In this document: piece by piece, positions 38,847 through 48,389 of the stretch
Layout: each line of letters starts with the position of its first letter
How positions within the stretch are numbered: position 1 is the stretch's first letter
Source: Cheilinus undulatus
Taxonomy: Eukaryota > Chordata > Actinopteri > Labriformes > Labridae
Length of the DNA stretch: 64,000 nucleotides
NCBI RefSeq assembly: GCF_018320785.1
Contig: NC_054865.1
Location: 34,596,398 to 34,660,397, forward strand
Reading direction: 5' to 3'
Program-made: the position numbers and the translations under genes
Notes under the pieces: generated by a model
What the model saw: the letters and a program-made list of their open reading frames with translations, nothing else
Database searches by the model: none
What the model was told of the DNA's origin: nothing

Positions 38847-41800
38847 CATCTGGCCTGGGAATGCCTTGGTATCCCTGGAAAATATAGCTGGGAAGAGGGA
38901 TGCCTGGGTTGACTTGCTTAGCATGCCGCCACCATAACCCAGCACTTGACAAGCAGAGGCAGATTGATGCATGGATCAGAAAAAAAAAAAAACTCTTTGA
39001 ATGAAAGACAGTCCTGAACCATAAAAGTCAGATCCTATTGTATATGGCAGCTCCTATTTGTTGAACCTGAAACTTTAAACACAGCAACATTTTGGACCAA
39101 GTACAATATTGTGTTGGCTGTAGCACAGACTGATGCCCAAATTTGCAGAGGTAGTTTGTTGGTCCAAAAAAAAAATGAAAACAAAAACCCTCACTGCTGC
39201 ATGATCGAAGTTAAACATCAACCTTCTACATTCAGATCATGTTCAATCTGGTAGCAAACTATTGTGAATGGAGCCTTTAGTTTAAGGATGTGATTACCTG
39301 GGCAGGTTGAGCAGGCCTCCAGGCCCGTGAAGGTTCATGAAGTTGTGTCGCAGGTTGAGGTGAGTGATATCCTGACTGTAGAATAAATATTCAGGCACTA
39401 CTTCCAGGCTGTAGCAGGACAAGTCCACCAGGCTGACTGTCTGAGACACCACCTATATATACATATACAAACACACATACATGAAGACGCACATACAGAA
39501 GGAGTCACAAAAATGTATTGCTTTAAATGATAACTTTTTCCTGTTTAGTAGCTTCCGTATTATAATATCAACATTAGCTCAAAGTTGCTGCAGACCTGAT
39601 AGGGCACACAACATTATCTTCTACAATATTGAAATGATAGTGGCTGAAAACCAGGGGGAGAAAATCACCTTTAGATAAGGAGTTTTTAAGGTTCGCTTTA
39701 TCAGAACTACTATAACAACATGGCTGTCAAGAGACATCATTAAAACTAGATGGTAATGTTAGCCTACCTGTTCCAATGTAAAGCTAATGTAAGCCAGTTT
39801 TTCAAACACAACATTTAGCTATAAACTCAAAGAAGAACACCCCCCCCCCCCCCGTTCTCTGTTCTTGAATTGTGGCATTAATAGCTCTACCTACTAAACA
39901 TAGGCGTTAGGGTATTAAAACAAGGGGTTGACTGATTAGCCTGGCCGATTATTGTGGTGATAATTGGCATTTGGCTGATTATCGGTATCTGCTATATTAT
40001 ATTTTACCAATAATCAATAAAATAATTTAATAAAGAAAGTGCGCTACTTTGGCCCCACTACAACGTGTGTCTTTCCTTTAGGCTCTGTTTTCACTCTCCA
40101 CAGTCTCACCAAATGCCCTGCATACAACATAATCTGATTGGCTAGATCAGTGGTTCCCAGCCTTTTTTCCTTTGAGCCCCCCAAACTTGTATCAAAGAAA
40201 ACTTGAGCCCCCCCCCAGGACCAACACAAAAAAAGTGATATGTGTCCAAAATCAACATGAAATATAATTATTTCATGTGTAAATCGATATAAAGTAGCCC
40301 TAAACACAATTTTTTACCCAAGAACCATTGTATGAGTTATTTATGTGTTAAACCATGATCCCCCCCCCCTTAGATGACAGGAGTACCAGCCAATCAACAC
40401 TTAAGCCTGGGTGCCATTGACACAGTGTATGGAATAACTTCCTCTTCTCCTGCTTCTACTGTGTTAAGCCATGCAAATTCTCATGTTGATAGAGCTGGGA
40501 CTACTGTTTATTTTCCTTCATTTTTTTGTATTATGTAATTTTAAATTTGCCAGATTAAGTACATTGTCATAATAAATGCATCAGTTCTAAATATCAATTA
40601 TCTGTCTCATGACTTCTAACAATCGGTATCAGTATCGGCACTAAAAAAAAACGATATCAATTGACTCTTAATCAAAACCTTCCTATTTGCACCTTTGCAA
40701 TCCTACAAGAGTTGAGCAAAACAACTTAAAACTCAGTTCCAAATTGGGGTCTACTCTGACCCCAAATACCCCCAGCAGCAAGCTTTAAACACAAATAGTT
40801 TCTATCCTTAGCAAGCAGTGACAATGGGTAGAGTAAGCAGCTATATTGGACTCAGTTTATGCAAGCGGCCAGCTGCCTTGCAAAGATATTACTTCAAACA
40901 CATGATGCCCAAGTTTCCAGTTCACCGGAGTTTATCTGCCAGGGAAGCATCATTGTAGTGAGAGAGATTGTGTAACATGAGCCAGTTACAGTCACACGTG
41001 AGTAAAAATGTCTGTATTCACTAATTTAACAGTTCATTATGCTCCCTCTTGTTACAATAATTCAGCATTATTTAACACTTCTACAATCCATTTTGTCTCT
41101 TAGACAGTTAAAACATTTGGTGGTAATACTTTCTTATGACCTGACCTATTGTAAGGCATTATAAGAACATTTATATATATGCATTTTAAATGCACTATTA
41201 TGCATTGTAACAGCTGTTATAAGTCACTAAGCAGTCATAACAACTACTTGTAACATGCTATAGAATGACTTTGGTGGCTGTAAGTAAAGTGACAGCACTG
41301 TATGAGGTTATTAATAATTATAAGATCTTTTGACAAATTTTTAACAACTTGTAAGCAGTACATGAGACTAGGTGTGAGAGGGTCTCAGGTGTCAGGCTGC
41401 ACAGAGGCAGCACAACACCTATAGCCAGCTGGGGAGGAGGCGGAAGTGGGGCAAACAAGCCGGGCTGCAGGCTAGGCTAAGAGCGGCCACACAAACCTGC
41501 CGTACCAAACATCTATCTTGCAAATGCCCACTCTGTCACCAACAAGATGGGCAACATAAGGATGCGGATTTGTAACCACCACTTGGACAACTGTGTCTTG
41601 ATAATAACAGAGACCTGGCTGCACAAAAACATTCTGGACCTAGCCGTGGAGCTAGTAGGCCGCAACATATATAGAGAGGACCAGACACCTGACTCGTAGG
41701 ACTCGTGGGACTGCACTTTGTGTTCCTTACTTTTAGGTGTTTATCTATGTATTGATATTGTTTACTGCTACAGAGGAGACTGCCAAATTAAATTTCATTG

Positions 41801-44547
41801 TGTTTTACAATGTAATGACAATAAACTATCTATCTCCAAAGCAATTGTTTGTATAAGTATTGTGAAGTAATTTTATTTTACACTTTACTTACAGTCACCA
41901 AATACTGCTTTTAAGTTGTTATAAATGTGTCAAAAGATCTTATAATTATTAACCTCATACAGTACTGTCACTTTACTTAAAGCCACCAAAGTCCTTCTAT
42001 AGCATGTTACAAGTCTTAATAACTCATTCAATTTGAGAATCATAGAAATCATAACTTCTAATAATGCACTGAATCAGTTTTCTATGAAAATTTATAACTG
42101 AACAAAGTTGGAGGAGTTAAAATGCATTGTGAAACTCAGAATTTATACACATTAAGTTACACTGCATTATGAATCATTCCTTCATAACAGCTTATAATCA
42201 CTGCTCATAAAGACTGTTATAAGTTGTTATGACAGCTTATAATGACTCATAACAGCTGTTATAATGCATTATGAATACATTTATAATGCAATATAAATGT
42301 TCTTATAATGCATTATAACAGGTCTGTTCATAGAAAGTGTTACCCATTTGGTCGTTGTTGAATCTAGGGTTTTTCTAAATGATTAAATCTGAAGTCTGCA
42401 GTGCTACTGAATTGTTTCCTGTAAGCATAGATAGACCCATGATGAATGAGAGTCAAACACATAATATCCTCACAAGCGGCTGTATTCACAGTGCTGTTAG
42501 AATCTCCTATTTCTCCCACTGTAGCCCAGCTTTTCCTCACATTTCTCTTGTCCAGAACACAACTGCAAAGACCCTCCATCATCCCTGAGATGATTGTTTA
42601 CAGTCCAACAATCATCGCAGGCTATACCTAGAAGTGCTCATCCAGTCCGGTCTGAGGCCAGGCTCCTCCATTAACTACAAGGCTGCACAGAGCACAGCAA
42701 CCCAGAAAATGGGACGGCTGCTCAGCAGAGCGTGACATAACGTCACTGCTTTTAGAGATGACAAACACATAACTGCTCATCTCGCACAAAAAAACTACTC
42801 ATCTGCCAGCAAGTTTAAGAGAGAACTTCCCCTGACAGATAGTAATTTAATAATGTGAGTGTGTGAAGAGAGAAACAGATGACTTAGAGAAAGGAAAAGA
42901 AGAAATAAAGCCAAAAAATCCTCTTTGATCATTGGGATAGTATGTCAACAATATGACCCAGGAAAACATATTCACACTACAGCTCACCAAACAGATTATC
43001 TCTCTGCTTATCACTTCTTCTCAGTGTCTTTATCAGTCAGCAGCATTTGACGTCCATCTCTTGTCTTTTTTGCAATTACACTTAAAATCTCATGATGCCT
43101 CAGACAGAATCGTTAATAAGACGGTGCCATAGTTCACCCTCTGCTGTGCAGCTTTCACTCTTTAAAAACCGAGGAAGGTTGTATGATGCAAATAAATAAT
43201 GAATATATTTTGCTGGCTAAATTAACTGCACAAGCACTTTAAGCCTAAGTGCTATTAATGTGCTTTCAATGGAGTTTATACTAAAAATAACTAGATATTG
43301 TTAAAATTGTATACTGTTGTTGAGATTGTCTCTATACTGTTTCTACATCATATATAAAGTGAGGTTTTGAGAAACATGCATTTATTTCCCATAGGAACTG
43401 TTTTATTGCACACTTACATATTAACACAGCAGTCCTGAGTATTCCCTTACACTTGAATGTGAACCTTTCTTTGGCAGTTGTCCATAAAATATCACCTTTT
43501 CTAGGATTAAATTTTGAGCATCGTTACTATGAAGAATCTTAATCAATTGATAATTACCTGTAAATGACAATGTTCAAACTGATTCTTATAGGTAAGGCAA
43601 TACACTCACCGGCCACTTTATTAGGTACACCTGTTCAATTGCTTGTTAACACAAATAGCTAATCGGCGAATCATATGGCAGCAACTCAATGTATTCAGGC
43701 ATGTAGACATGGTCAAAGACGACTTGCTGAAGTTCAAACTGAGCATCAGAATGGGGAAGAAAGAGGATTTAAGTGACTTTGAACATGGCATGGCTGTTGG
43801 TGCCAGATGAGCTAGTCTGAGTATTTCAGAAATTGCTGATCTACTGGGATTTTCATGCACAACCATCTCTAGGGTTTACAGACGATGGTCCGAAAAAGGG
43901 AAAATATTCAGTGAGCAGTTGTGTGGATGAAAATGCCTTGTTGATGTCAGAAGTCAGAGGTCACTGGTTCAAGATGATAGAAGGCAACAGTGACTCAAAT
44001 AACCAATTGGTACAACCAAGGTCTGCAAACCATCTCCAAAAAACATTGCCTAGTTTGATGAGTCTTGGTTTCAGATGGTAGGGTCAGAATTTGGTGTGAA
44101 CAACATGAAAGCATGGATCCATCCTGCCTTGTATCACCAGCCTGGTTGTGGTGGTGTAATGGTGTGGGGGATATTTTCTTGGCACACTTTGGACCAACTG
44201 AGCGTCGTTTAAACGCCACAGCCTTCCTGAGTAATGTTGCTGACCATGTCCTTCACTTAATGACCTCGGTGTTCCCATCTTCTGATGGAGACTTCCAGCA
44301 GGATAATGCATCATGTCACAAAGCTCAAATTACCTCAAACTGCTTTCTTGAACATGACAATGAGTTCACTCTACTTCAATGGCCTCCACAGTCACAAAAT
44401 CCAGTAAAGCACCTTTGGGATGGTTCTAACACCTTGTTGAAATTATGTCATGAAGAATTAAGGCAGAAAGGGGTCAAAAGGGGGTCCAACCCAGTACTAG
44501 CAAGGTGTACCTAATGGCTACTTCTCTCTCTCTCTCTCTCTCTCTGT

Positions 44548-44581
<34 letters not shown>

Positions 44582-47367
44582 TTATGCAATGTAGCATAAA
44601 CAGTGGCCTATATCCACTGAAAATGTTCATCAGTAATCATCCCTGGTCTTCATAGGAACCTCTTGTCTCAGTCTGATCCTAACTACAGTGCACTAAGAGG
44701 CCACTCTAACCCAGTAATCCATACCACCACAGTCCAGAGAGATCCAGGACTTAGCATGAATCTGCAACTAATTGGATTTACTTTTTTTTATCTGTTGGCT
44801 TTGTCCTTCCATGGCTAATTGTATGCTGGCTCTGCCTCAGTGGAGGCTCTCACAGAGCTGTTCAGCTTCAGGAAGGAGCCGTGGAACAATAGCCATTAAT
44901 GAGGATATTAGAGACAAAGCAAGCAGAGCAGAACAGAAACAATGAATTTTTTGATGAACAGCTGTGAGAAGCTGGTAGGATTTTAACATGCTGTAATAGA
45001 AGACAAATACAAAAAATGTCTTTGGGTCATGTAGCATTTTCAAATCAACAGAAACTTACATAACAAAAGCTCCACTGCCGAGAGTCTTTGTAAAATGAAA
45101 CATGATAGAAATCCCCACCTTTAGAAGAAAATTATAATATGTAAATAGAGATGTGATGTTCAGCCAACACCATTGAGAGTCTTCCTCACTGGAGCCAATC
45201 AGAGAGAGACTGGTTTCTGATTGGACAACTCACAGGGAGAGGGCTTTTAACATCTAATCTTCAATTTAAGTACAAGCCCAGAGGGACTAACTGTAAACAA
45301 ACTAAGTGCAGCTGAGAGGAAGCATGGGAGACACACACACTGTTCCTCTAAAACACAGTAACACACATTTTTGCCTACTTTTGATGCTTGTCGATGCCAG
45401 CGCTGGTAGTCTACCAGTGTGTCAAAGTTGACAAAGTATGTCTGTGCCTGGGATCCAGCTGAGCTGAACATTAGACAGTGTTGCCTCCGCTTTACCTCCT
45501 CCACCTACAAAAACACAACAGACGTTACAAAGAGAAGAAGCAGTAAGAGAGAGAACACTGAAGGAAATTATAGCAAAATTTTTACCTTGGGAGGGTACAT
45601 AAGTAGTGCTTTTCTTATTTTTCTAGAGATGTTTCATTTTTTACCAATAATCTATAATTTCTGTGGTATTTTGTCAACAACAGCCAAGAACATGTTGCTT
45701 TGAATTCATATCCCTATTACCCCTCAAAACAGACTGTAGTGTTCATCTTTATGCAGATATTCTACTTTTCTCCTCTTATATATAGTATTTGATTTGTGTA
45801 GTTGTATTAAATTCAGAGACCATCTGATATTGGTGGTAAGTTAGAATATATAGGTGTTGGTACAGGGTCCATGTAAATGGTAAAAATAGCTGAAGAGTGG
45901 CAAAATGGGTTAAATTGTTTGAAAAAAATGTTTGGAACAGTACAAATGGGTTTAAAATGGCAAAAAGTTTAAAAAATAGTCAAAAAGTGGCCAAAATGGG
46001 TTGGGGGGGGTACAGAGGTACAAATGGGTCAAGAGCGGCAAAAAATTGGCAAAATGGAAAAAAGCAAAAATGGGTTACAAGAGGAAACAAGAAGGGGCAA
46101 AAATGGCAGAACAGCGACAAGTAGGTTAAAAGTGGTTAAAAGGGGCAGAAAGCAGCACAAATGGTATAGAGTGGCAAGAAGATGAGCTATCAATGTCTGA
46201 AAAGCAGCAAAAATTGGTTGAAATTGTTTTTTAAAATTGTGTAAAGCAGCACAAATGGATTAAGAGTGGCAAAAGTGACAAAATGGGCAAAAAGCAGCAA
46301 AAATGGGTAAGAGTGACAAAAACGAGTGAAAAAAAAACAAAAAGAGTTAAAAGTGGATAAAGGAAGTAGCAAAACTGTGCAAAGCAGTGAAAATGTATTG
46401 AAAAGTCACAAGGGTAAAAAAAAATTAAACATCAGAACCCATTGATAGTTTGACATACTTCTCAGCTCTTAAATGAGGAAACTGTTAGCCAGGATGCTAA
46501 CCAATGCTACTGATCCAACCCTCTCCTGATACAGTATATTGATGCCATCAAGCATTCAAAACTGAGGAGGAACCAATCTCTGGGTTTTTCAGGGGCCAAG
46601 CAAATTCTGTGGGCAGGCTTGTGTGCAAACTGCAATTAAGCTTTTCTATGTACAATCTTAATAAGTCAACTACTTCCAGAAAATGGGCCGAAGTATAAAG
46701 ATTTAAAACTGATGTTATTGCTTCCCATGGTTCATTTAATGCAGTTAAATCAACTGCTGAGGTGAGCTTTCTTGTTTTTAAATGCTATGCTTGTTTGCCT
46801 ACCTGCCATTCAATTTATTATCATTCTGCATGCATTTTTACTCTTACCTTTTGTATAATTCACCTTATTCTTAATAAATATCACAAGTCTGCCTGTAATC
46901 CTCTGCCTTTGCGCTGCATTTGCTCTGCATTTCCTATTATTATGACAGCTGGTGTATTGTCTTTTGTTAGAAGACATTCTGTATACAATCTGTGTCCACA
47001 CACTTGAGATTTATTATTTATTTAGCTGTCTGAATAAACAGTGGTACATCATAAAATTAACTGATATCACTGCAATCAGCCACGTCCAGCTGTCTAACCC
47101 AGCTGTGTTGTTGCAGTGTATCAATGAAAAGTTAACCTCCTGTCAAGCTGCTGACATACAAACACTGAACTCGTACCTTCCCCCCCACCAGGGGCAGGAT
47201 ATGCATCTTCCCGGTCAGGCTGTCTTTGACTGAGGCCACGATTAGACAGGTGCCGCAGAGGATGACCTGCCGCTCTGCCCACTTGTGCAGCTGCGACTTT
47301 CCCTTCCTTACGCTGAACATGCCTTTTAGAAGGGTCCGCTCCTGCTGGTCTGCATTCACTGGACGTT
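23691..47367 (-). CDS. phlpp2: PH domain leucine-rich repeat protein phosphatase 2 (16 exons seen; N-terminus missing)
   Basis: PHLPP phosphatases remove the hydrophobic-motif phosphate of AKT and also act on PKC and S6K. Sixteen exons join with every phase matching, giving 3,689 nt (about 1,229 residues against about 1,320 in human PHLPP2). Order: PH domain (first two exons), leucine-rich repeats (exons 3-12), PP2C-type phosphatase (exons 13-16, with FDGDRNEE in place of the usual DGHGG metal motif and SYGCKDN near the end), a Ser-rich tail, and C-terminal DTAL. DTAL and the marveld3 neighbour point to phlpp2; phlpp1 ends DTPL. The first exon here starts inside a codon, so one or more upstream exons (N-tail and Ras-association-like region) are missing and probably lie beyond 64,000. 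Introns are loaded with transposons. Confidence 0.96.
25104..25335 (-). CDS. phlpp2: phlpp2 exon o: phosphatase core
   Basis: The 232-nt exon encodes [36 protein letters not shown] and KAIITE, central PP2C strands including the ANVG stretch. Splice sites are TTTGGTAG| and GAG|GTACAG. Confidence 0.95.
25440..25634 (-). CDS. phlpp2: phlpp2 exon n: phosphatase core with DGD motif
   Basis: The 195-nt exon encodes [17 protein letters not shown], then [19 protein letters not shown]. In PP2C enzymes the Asp-Gly of DGHGG binds catalytic metal; PHLPPs keep the Asp-Gly but have DRN after it. Splice sites are GTGTGCAG| and CACAG|GTAACA. Confidence 0.95.
25968..26210 (-). mobile_element. LINE 3' tail fragment in a phlpp2 intron
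   Basis: Read on the minus strand this contains AAGAGGTTTTTAATCTCAA, then TGGTTAAATAAAGG, the stem-loop and tail typical of an abundant fish non-LTR retrotransposon 3' end. It is strongly 5'-truncated; only 3' sequence remains. Confidence 0.6.
26365..26478 (-). CDS. phlpp2: phlpp2 exon m: LRR-phosphatase linker
   Basis: The 114-nt exon encodes [15 protein letters not shown] and [13 protein letters not shown], the start of the PP2C-type domain. It ends AACAA|GTGGGT, and the split Lys codon joins to LCVS in the next exon. Confidence 0.94.
26640..26830. repeat. TTTAGTC-rich interspersed repeat
   Basis: Dense TTTTAGTC/TCTAGTTTTAGTC motifs after a CAGTGTTGATTTTGAC start resemble a widespread fish DNA-transposon-derived repeat. 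Ends and target duplication are unclear. It lies in a phlpp2 intron. Confidence 0.45.
27178..27308 (-). CDS. phlpp2: phlpp2 exon l: last leucine-rich repeats
   Basis: The 131-nt exon encodes [16 protein letters not shown] and [18 protein letters not shown], the end of the LRR array. Splice sites are TTTTGATAG| and TTTAG|GTGAGT. Confidence 0.95.
27400..27562 (-). CDS. phlpp2: phlpp2 exon k: leucine-rich repeats
   Basis: The 163-nt exon encodes [19 protein letters not shown] and [17 protein letters not shown]. The acceptor TGCCCTCAG| (not the AG seven bases later) keeps the family sequence FPASKL across the junction. The donor is AAG|GTCAGA. Confidence 0.95.
27713..27913 (-). CDS. phlpp2: phlpp2 exon j: leucine-rich repeats
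   Basis: The 201-nt exon encodes [31 protein letters not shown] and [16 protein letters not shown]. Splice sites are CCTTCACAG| and GCCAG|GTCTGA. Confidence 0.95.
28928..29083 (-). CDS. phlpp2: phlpp2 exon i: leucine-rich repeats
   Basis: The 156-nt exon encodes [17 protein letters not shown] and [19 protein letters not shown]. Splice sites are TCTGACAG| and TTAAA|GTGAGT. The upstream hydrophobic open frame is intron. Confidence 0.95.
29991..30086 (-). CDS. phlpp2: phlpp2 exon h: leucine-rich repeat
   Basis: The 96-nt exon encodes [19 protein letters not shown] and [12 protein letters not shown]. The acceptor GTTGAGACAG| is preferred over the earlier GTTGAG| because only it joins in frame to the 61-nt exon. 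The donor is TCCAG|GTTATT, a weaker form. Confidence 0.93.
30540..31700 (+). repeat. T-rich interspersed repeat, interrupted by a MITE
   Basis: A biased T/G-rich stretch with phrases such as CACCTGAGTCTCGTTAACC and the 3' phrase TTCTGCATTTGGGTCC resembles a common fish interspersed repeat whose class I cannot assign. The sequence is cut at 31,129-31,360 by a TIR element. Boundaries are approximate. Confidence 0.45.
31129..31360. mobile_element. Short TIR MITE with (TA)n core
   Basis: The 232-bp element has ends GGCTGTGTCCGAAACC and, inverted, GGCTGTGTTTGAAACC (two mismatches). It contains TTCACTATATAGTGAATA, typical of a fish MITE family, and an internal TA run at 31,275-31,315. Both flanks look like the same host repeat, so it inserted into that repeat. 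Confidence 0.65.
31865..31925 (-). CDS. phlpp2: phlpp2 exon g: 61-nt LRR exon hidden from ORF calling
   Basis: Bounded by GCCCACAG| and ATCACA|GTGAGT, this exon encodes [20 protein letters not shown] across its junctions. It enters with two bases (C|GC, Arg) and leaves two (CA|G, Gln), restoring the frame between the exons at 32,079 and 30,086. The YPVP...LT...DLS pattern is the expected PHLPP repeat at this place. It sits just beside a block of nested repeats. Confidence 0.93.
32079..32281 (-). CDS. phlpp2: phlpp2 exon f: leucine-rich repeats
   Basis: The 203-nt exon encodes [32 protein letters not shown] and LRMLSASSN. It ends AACC|GTGAGT, leaving one base of an Arg codon. That phase is incompatible with the next obvious exon at 30 kb and exposed the small exon between them. 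Confidence 0.95.
33735..34080 (+). repeat. Teleost 'catccatcc' interspersed repeat
   Basis: Starts at CATCCATCCATTTTCTGTACC and includes GGGGTGCTGGAGCCTATCCC and TGGTGGGAGGAAGC, hallmark phrases of a very abundant fish repeat. It is degenerate and non-coding here. A minus-strand fragment of the same family is at about 52,670-52,760. Confidence 0.7.
34272..34502 (-). CDS. phlpp2: phlpp2 exon e: leucine-rich repeats
   Basis: The 231-nt exon encodes [31 protein letters not shown] and [10 protein letters not shown]. The acceptor is ATCTTTCAG| and the donor CTCCG|GTAAGA; phases 2 in, 2 out fit the neighbours. Confidence 0.95.
35110..36315 (+). mobile_element. 5'-truncated non-LTR retrotransposon (reverse transcriptase C-terminus)
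   Basis: Successive frames encode [39 protein letters not shown], then [19 protein letters not shown] and [10 protein letters not shown], the thumb and C-terminal region of a fish LINE reverse transcriptase. A frameshift near 35,395-35,405 and later stops break it. The 3' end near 36,245-36,310 has the characteristic GAGATTCTGCATCTCAAGG stem-loop. A TATG/TACA-rich tract at about 35,930-36,125 has expanded inside the 3' UTR. Clade not assigned. Confidence 0.75.
35930..36125. repeat. Degenerate purine-pyrimidine (ATGTATGTG) microsatellite
   Basis: About 200 bases of nearly alternating purine and pyrimidine, mixing TATGTG, TACATG and TATACA units. It lies in the LINE 3' region and generates cysteine/tyrosine-rich spurious frames on both strands. 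Confidence 0.7.
36743..36889 (-). CDS. phlpp2: phlpp2 exon d: leucine-rich repeats
   Basis: The 147-nt exon encodes [15 protein letters not shown] and [15 protein letters not shown], two regular repeats. Splice sites are TTTGTAG| and CAGAG|GTGGGA. Open frames on the plus strand over this exon are antisense shadows. Confidence 0.94.
38400..38991 (+). mobile_element. LINE fragment with internal (TA)n and A-tail
   Basis: Frames encode [20 protein letters not shown], then [29 protein letters not shown] and LAWECLGIP, the C-terminal part of a common fish non-LTR retrotransposon ORF. Stops and frameshifts disable it. A 67-nt TA run (38,777-38,843) sits where the ORF encodes Tyr-Ile. It ends in an A-tail at about 38,979-38,991. 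Confidence 0.72.
38777..38843. repeat. (TA)n microsatellite
   Basis: This 67-nt uninterrupted AT alternation lies within a LINE coding fragment. It produces Tyr-Ile repeat frames on both strands that are not proteins. Confidence 0.95.
39298..39452 (-). CDS. phlpp2: phlpp2 exon c: first leucine-rich repeats
   Basis: The 155-nt exon encodes [12 protein letters not shown] and [13 protein letters not shown], the start of the LRR array. The acceptor (TATATATAG) lies in a TA-rich tract with a poor pyrimidine tract, so splicing may be weak. The donor is CAG|GTAATC. Confidence 0.93.
39920..40672. mobile_element. Decayed hAT-like element in phlpp2 intron
   Basis: The left end GGGGTTGACTGATTAGCC and right end (read inward) AAGAGTCAATTGATATCG are related, and both sides carry GATTATCGGTATC-type motifs common in a fish hAT family. 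A second repeat beginning CAGTGGTTCCCAGCC (about 40,149) with C-rich runs appears inserted inside. No clean target duplication. Confidence 0.45.
41122..42344. mobile_element. Palindromic MITE split by a LINE insertion
   Basis: Ends are GGTAATACTTTCTTATGA and, inverted, GGTAACACTTTCTATGAA. The two arms are long mutual inverted repeats: motifs such as CTGTTATAA and the 41,255-41,345 segment (with TAATTATAAGATCTTTTGAC) recur inverted at 41,930-42,010. The centre is occupied by a LINE-derived sequence (about 41,366-41,838). This is a foldback-type non-autonomous element seen widely in fish. Confidence 0.7.
41366..41838 (+). mobile_element. Internally deleted non-LTR retrotransposon nested in a MITE
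   Basis: The frame starting near 41,505 encodes [19 protein letters not shown] and [14 protein letters not shown], the endonuclease N-terminus of a fish LINE (the TETWL motif is diagnostic). It stops soon after and runs directly into a LINE-like 3' end: TTAAATTTCATTGTG, then ATGACAATAAACTATC with a short CTAT tail. The reverse transcriptase is wholly missing. Confidence 0.7.
43601..44520 (+). pseudogene. Dead Tc1/mariner transposon copy
   Basis: The 5' inverted repeat begins TACACTCACCGGCCACTTTA; the 3' end keeps only AGGTGTACCTAAT before decaying. The transposase starts [13 protein letters not shown], has an in-frame TGA at 43,808-43,810, then keeps the helix-turn-helix [10 protein letters not shown] and [10 protein letters not shown]. 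Later parts show FDESW and [10 protein letters not shown] (catalytic Asp). The usual NP-x-E catalytic Glu reads NPVK. The copy is shorter than a full-length Tc1-type element, with apparent internal deletions near 44,030 and 44,425. Confidence 0.85.
44521..44579. repeat. (TC)n(CA)n compound microsatellite
   Basis: A CT run followed by a CA run lies directly against the decayed 3' end of the Tc1/mariner copy. Confidence 0.9.
45195..45224. other. Inverted pair of CCAAT boxes
   Basis: CCAATCAGA and TCTGATTGG form a perfect 9-bp inverted repeat with a 12-base gap. Each arm matches the NF-Y core CCAAT. It is intronic in phlpp2, and function is unproven. Confidence 0.3.
45379..45504 (-). CDS. phlpp2: phlpp2 exon b: C-terminal half of the PH domain
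   Basis: The 126-nt, phase 0-0 exon encodes [10 protein letters not shown], then [19 protein letters not shown], the C-terminal PH helix with its conserved tryptophan. Splice sites are TTTTGTAG| and AAAA|GTAGGC. Confidence 0.95.
45880..46425. repeat. Degenerate minisatellite
   Basis: About 540 bases of imperfect units such as GGCAAAAAGCAGC, AAATGGGTTAAGAGTGG and related forms, of variable length (about 12-30 nt). Array periodicity is obvious by eye but no single unit is fixed. It lies in the phlpp2 intron between the two PH exons. Confidence 0.75.
47177..47367 (-). CDS. phlpp2: phlpp2 exon a: N-terminal half of the PH domain
   Basis: Acceptor CTTTTTCTTCCAG and donor AAG|GTACGA bound this 191-nt exon, which begins with the last two bases of a codon. 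It encodes [15 protein letters not shown] and [17 protein letters not shown], beta strands of the PH domain, ending LPLVGGK. It is the most 5' phlpp2 exon visible. Confidence 0.95.
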
Positions 47368-48389
47368 CTGGAAGAAAAAGCCCACACACAGAGGTTAGAG
47401 ATGATCTACAAATAATAATCTAATGCACAAGGACCCCTACCCCACGGTTAAAAACAATTGCAGCTAATTAATAGCAGATGTTGTGAACTTATACGCTGGA
47501 TGAATGCATCCAGAAGATGAAGTCATATACACACACACACACACCCCCACACACACACACACACAGGTCAGAATGATATCACCACAGATTAGTCACCTTA
47601 GCTTATTAATACCAGGAAATGATCTGACATCAGCACTTAGGAGGACACTGCCCTATTATCTCATATGCTGTACATTTGGATCTTTTTACACAATAAGAGG
47701 TTCAATCGCAAAGCAAGGAGAAGAGAGTTTCTCCATTAAATTCAGTTATCAAAATTAAGTTAACCAGAGATATTGTACAGCTACGTCCTAGCTACAGCTA
47801 ACTGGAGCCGATGCAAAATCGAAGCTAACTCTCTGTTTAGGACCTTTTTGGGTTTGTAAAACCCAACTTCTTGAGGTTTTCATAGCTCTTCCTCTTGCAT
47901 GTACCTTTTATATTTGTGTGCATGTTTTTCTCATGCTGAAATTTGACATTTAAATGACAGATGAGCAGAAGGGAATGAAGCAAAGTATCTTCACTGTGTT
48001 GAATTTGCTCAGTCCTTTACCTAGGTTCCCTCGGTTGGCCGTATCAGTATGGCTCTGTTTGGTTGGGGATTTTTCAGTCACGGCTATGCACTGACAGTGA
48101 AATTAGGGCTCATACTGATCATGATGTTCATAATAATAACTAAGCTGATGCGATGATGCCAATGCCAGTCCAATGCCAATGATTTTTTTCCTTCATTTTT
48201 TTGTGTAACACTCCCACTATGCCAATATTTTCTTCAGTTTTTGACCATTAAAACAAAATGGTGTTTATCCAACAGATCTTCTGCCGAGTAAAATATTTCA
48301 TATTTGATTAAGCAGCTAAGTGTGTTAGCTGCCAGTGTGGTAGATGCCAGCATAAAATTGACTGGACACAACAAAATAATGCTGGCTAC

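Noticed and set aside
38646..38972. Tyr-Ile repeat ORFs on both strands
   Set aside because: Translation of a (TA)n tract in a dead LINE.
44065..44514. 149-codon ORF considered as an intact transposase
   Set aside because: It is only part of a Tc1/mariner reading frame with an upstream stop, apparent deletions and a changed catalytic residue.
45880..46425. Tandem array considered as a CRISPR-like or coding repeat
   Set aside because: Units vary in length and sequence with no unique spacers, and frames contain stops; it is a degenerate minisatellite.
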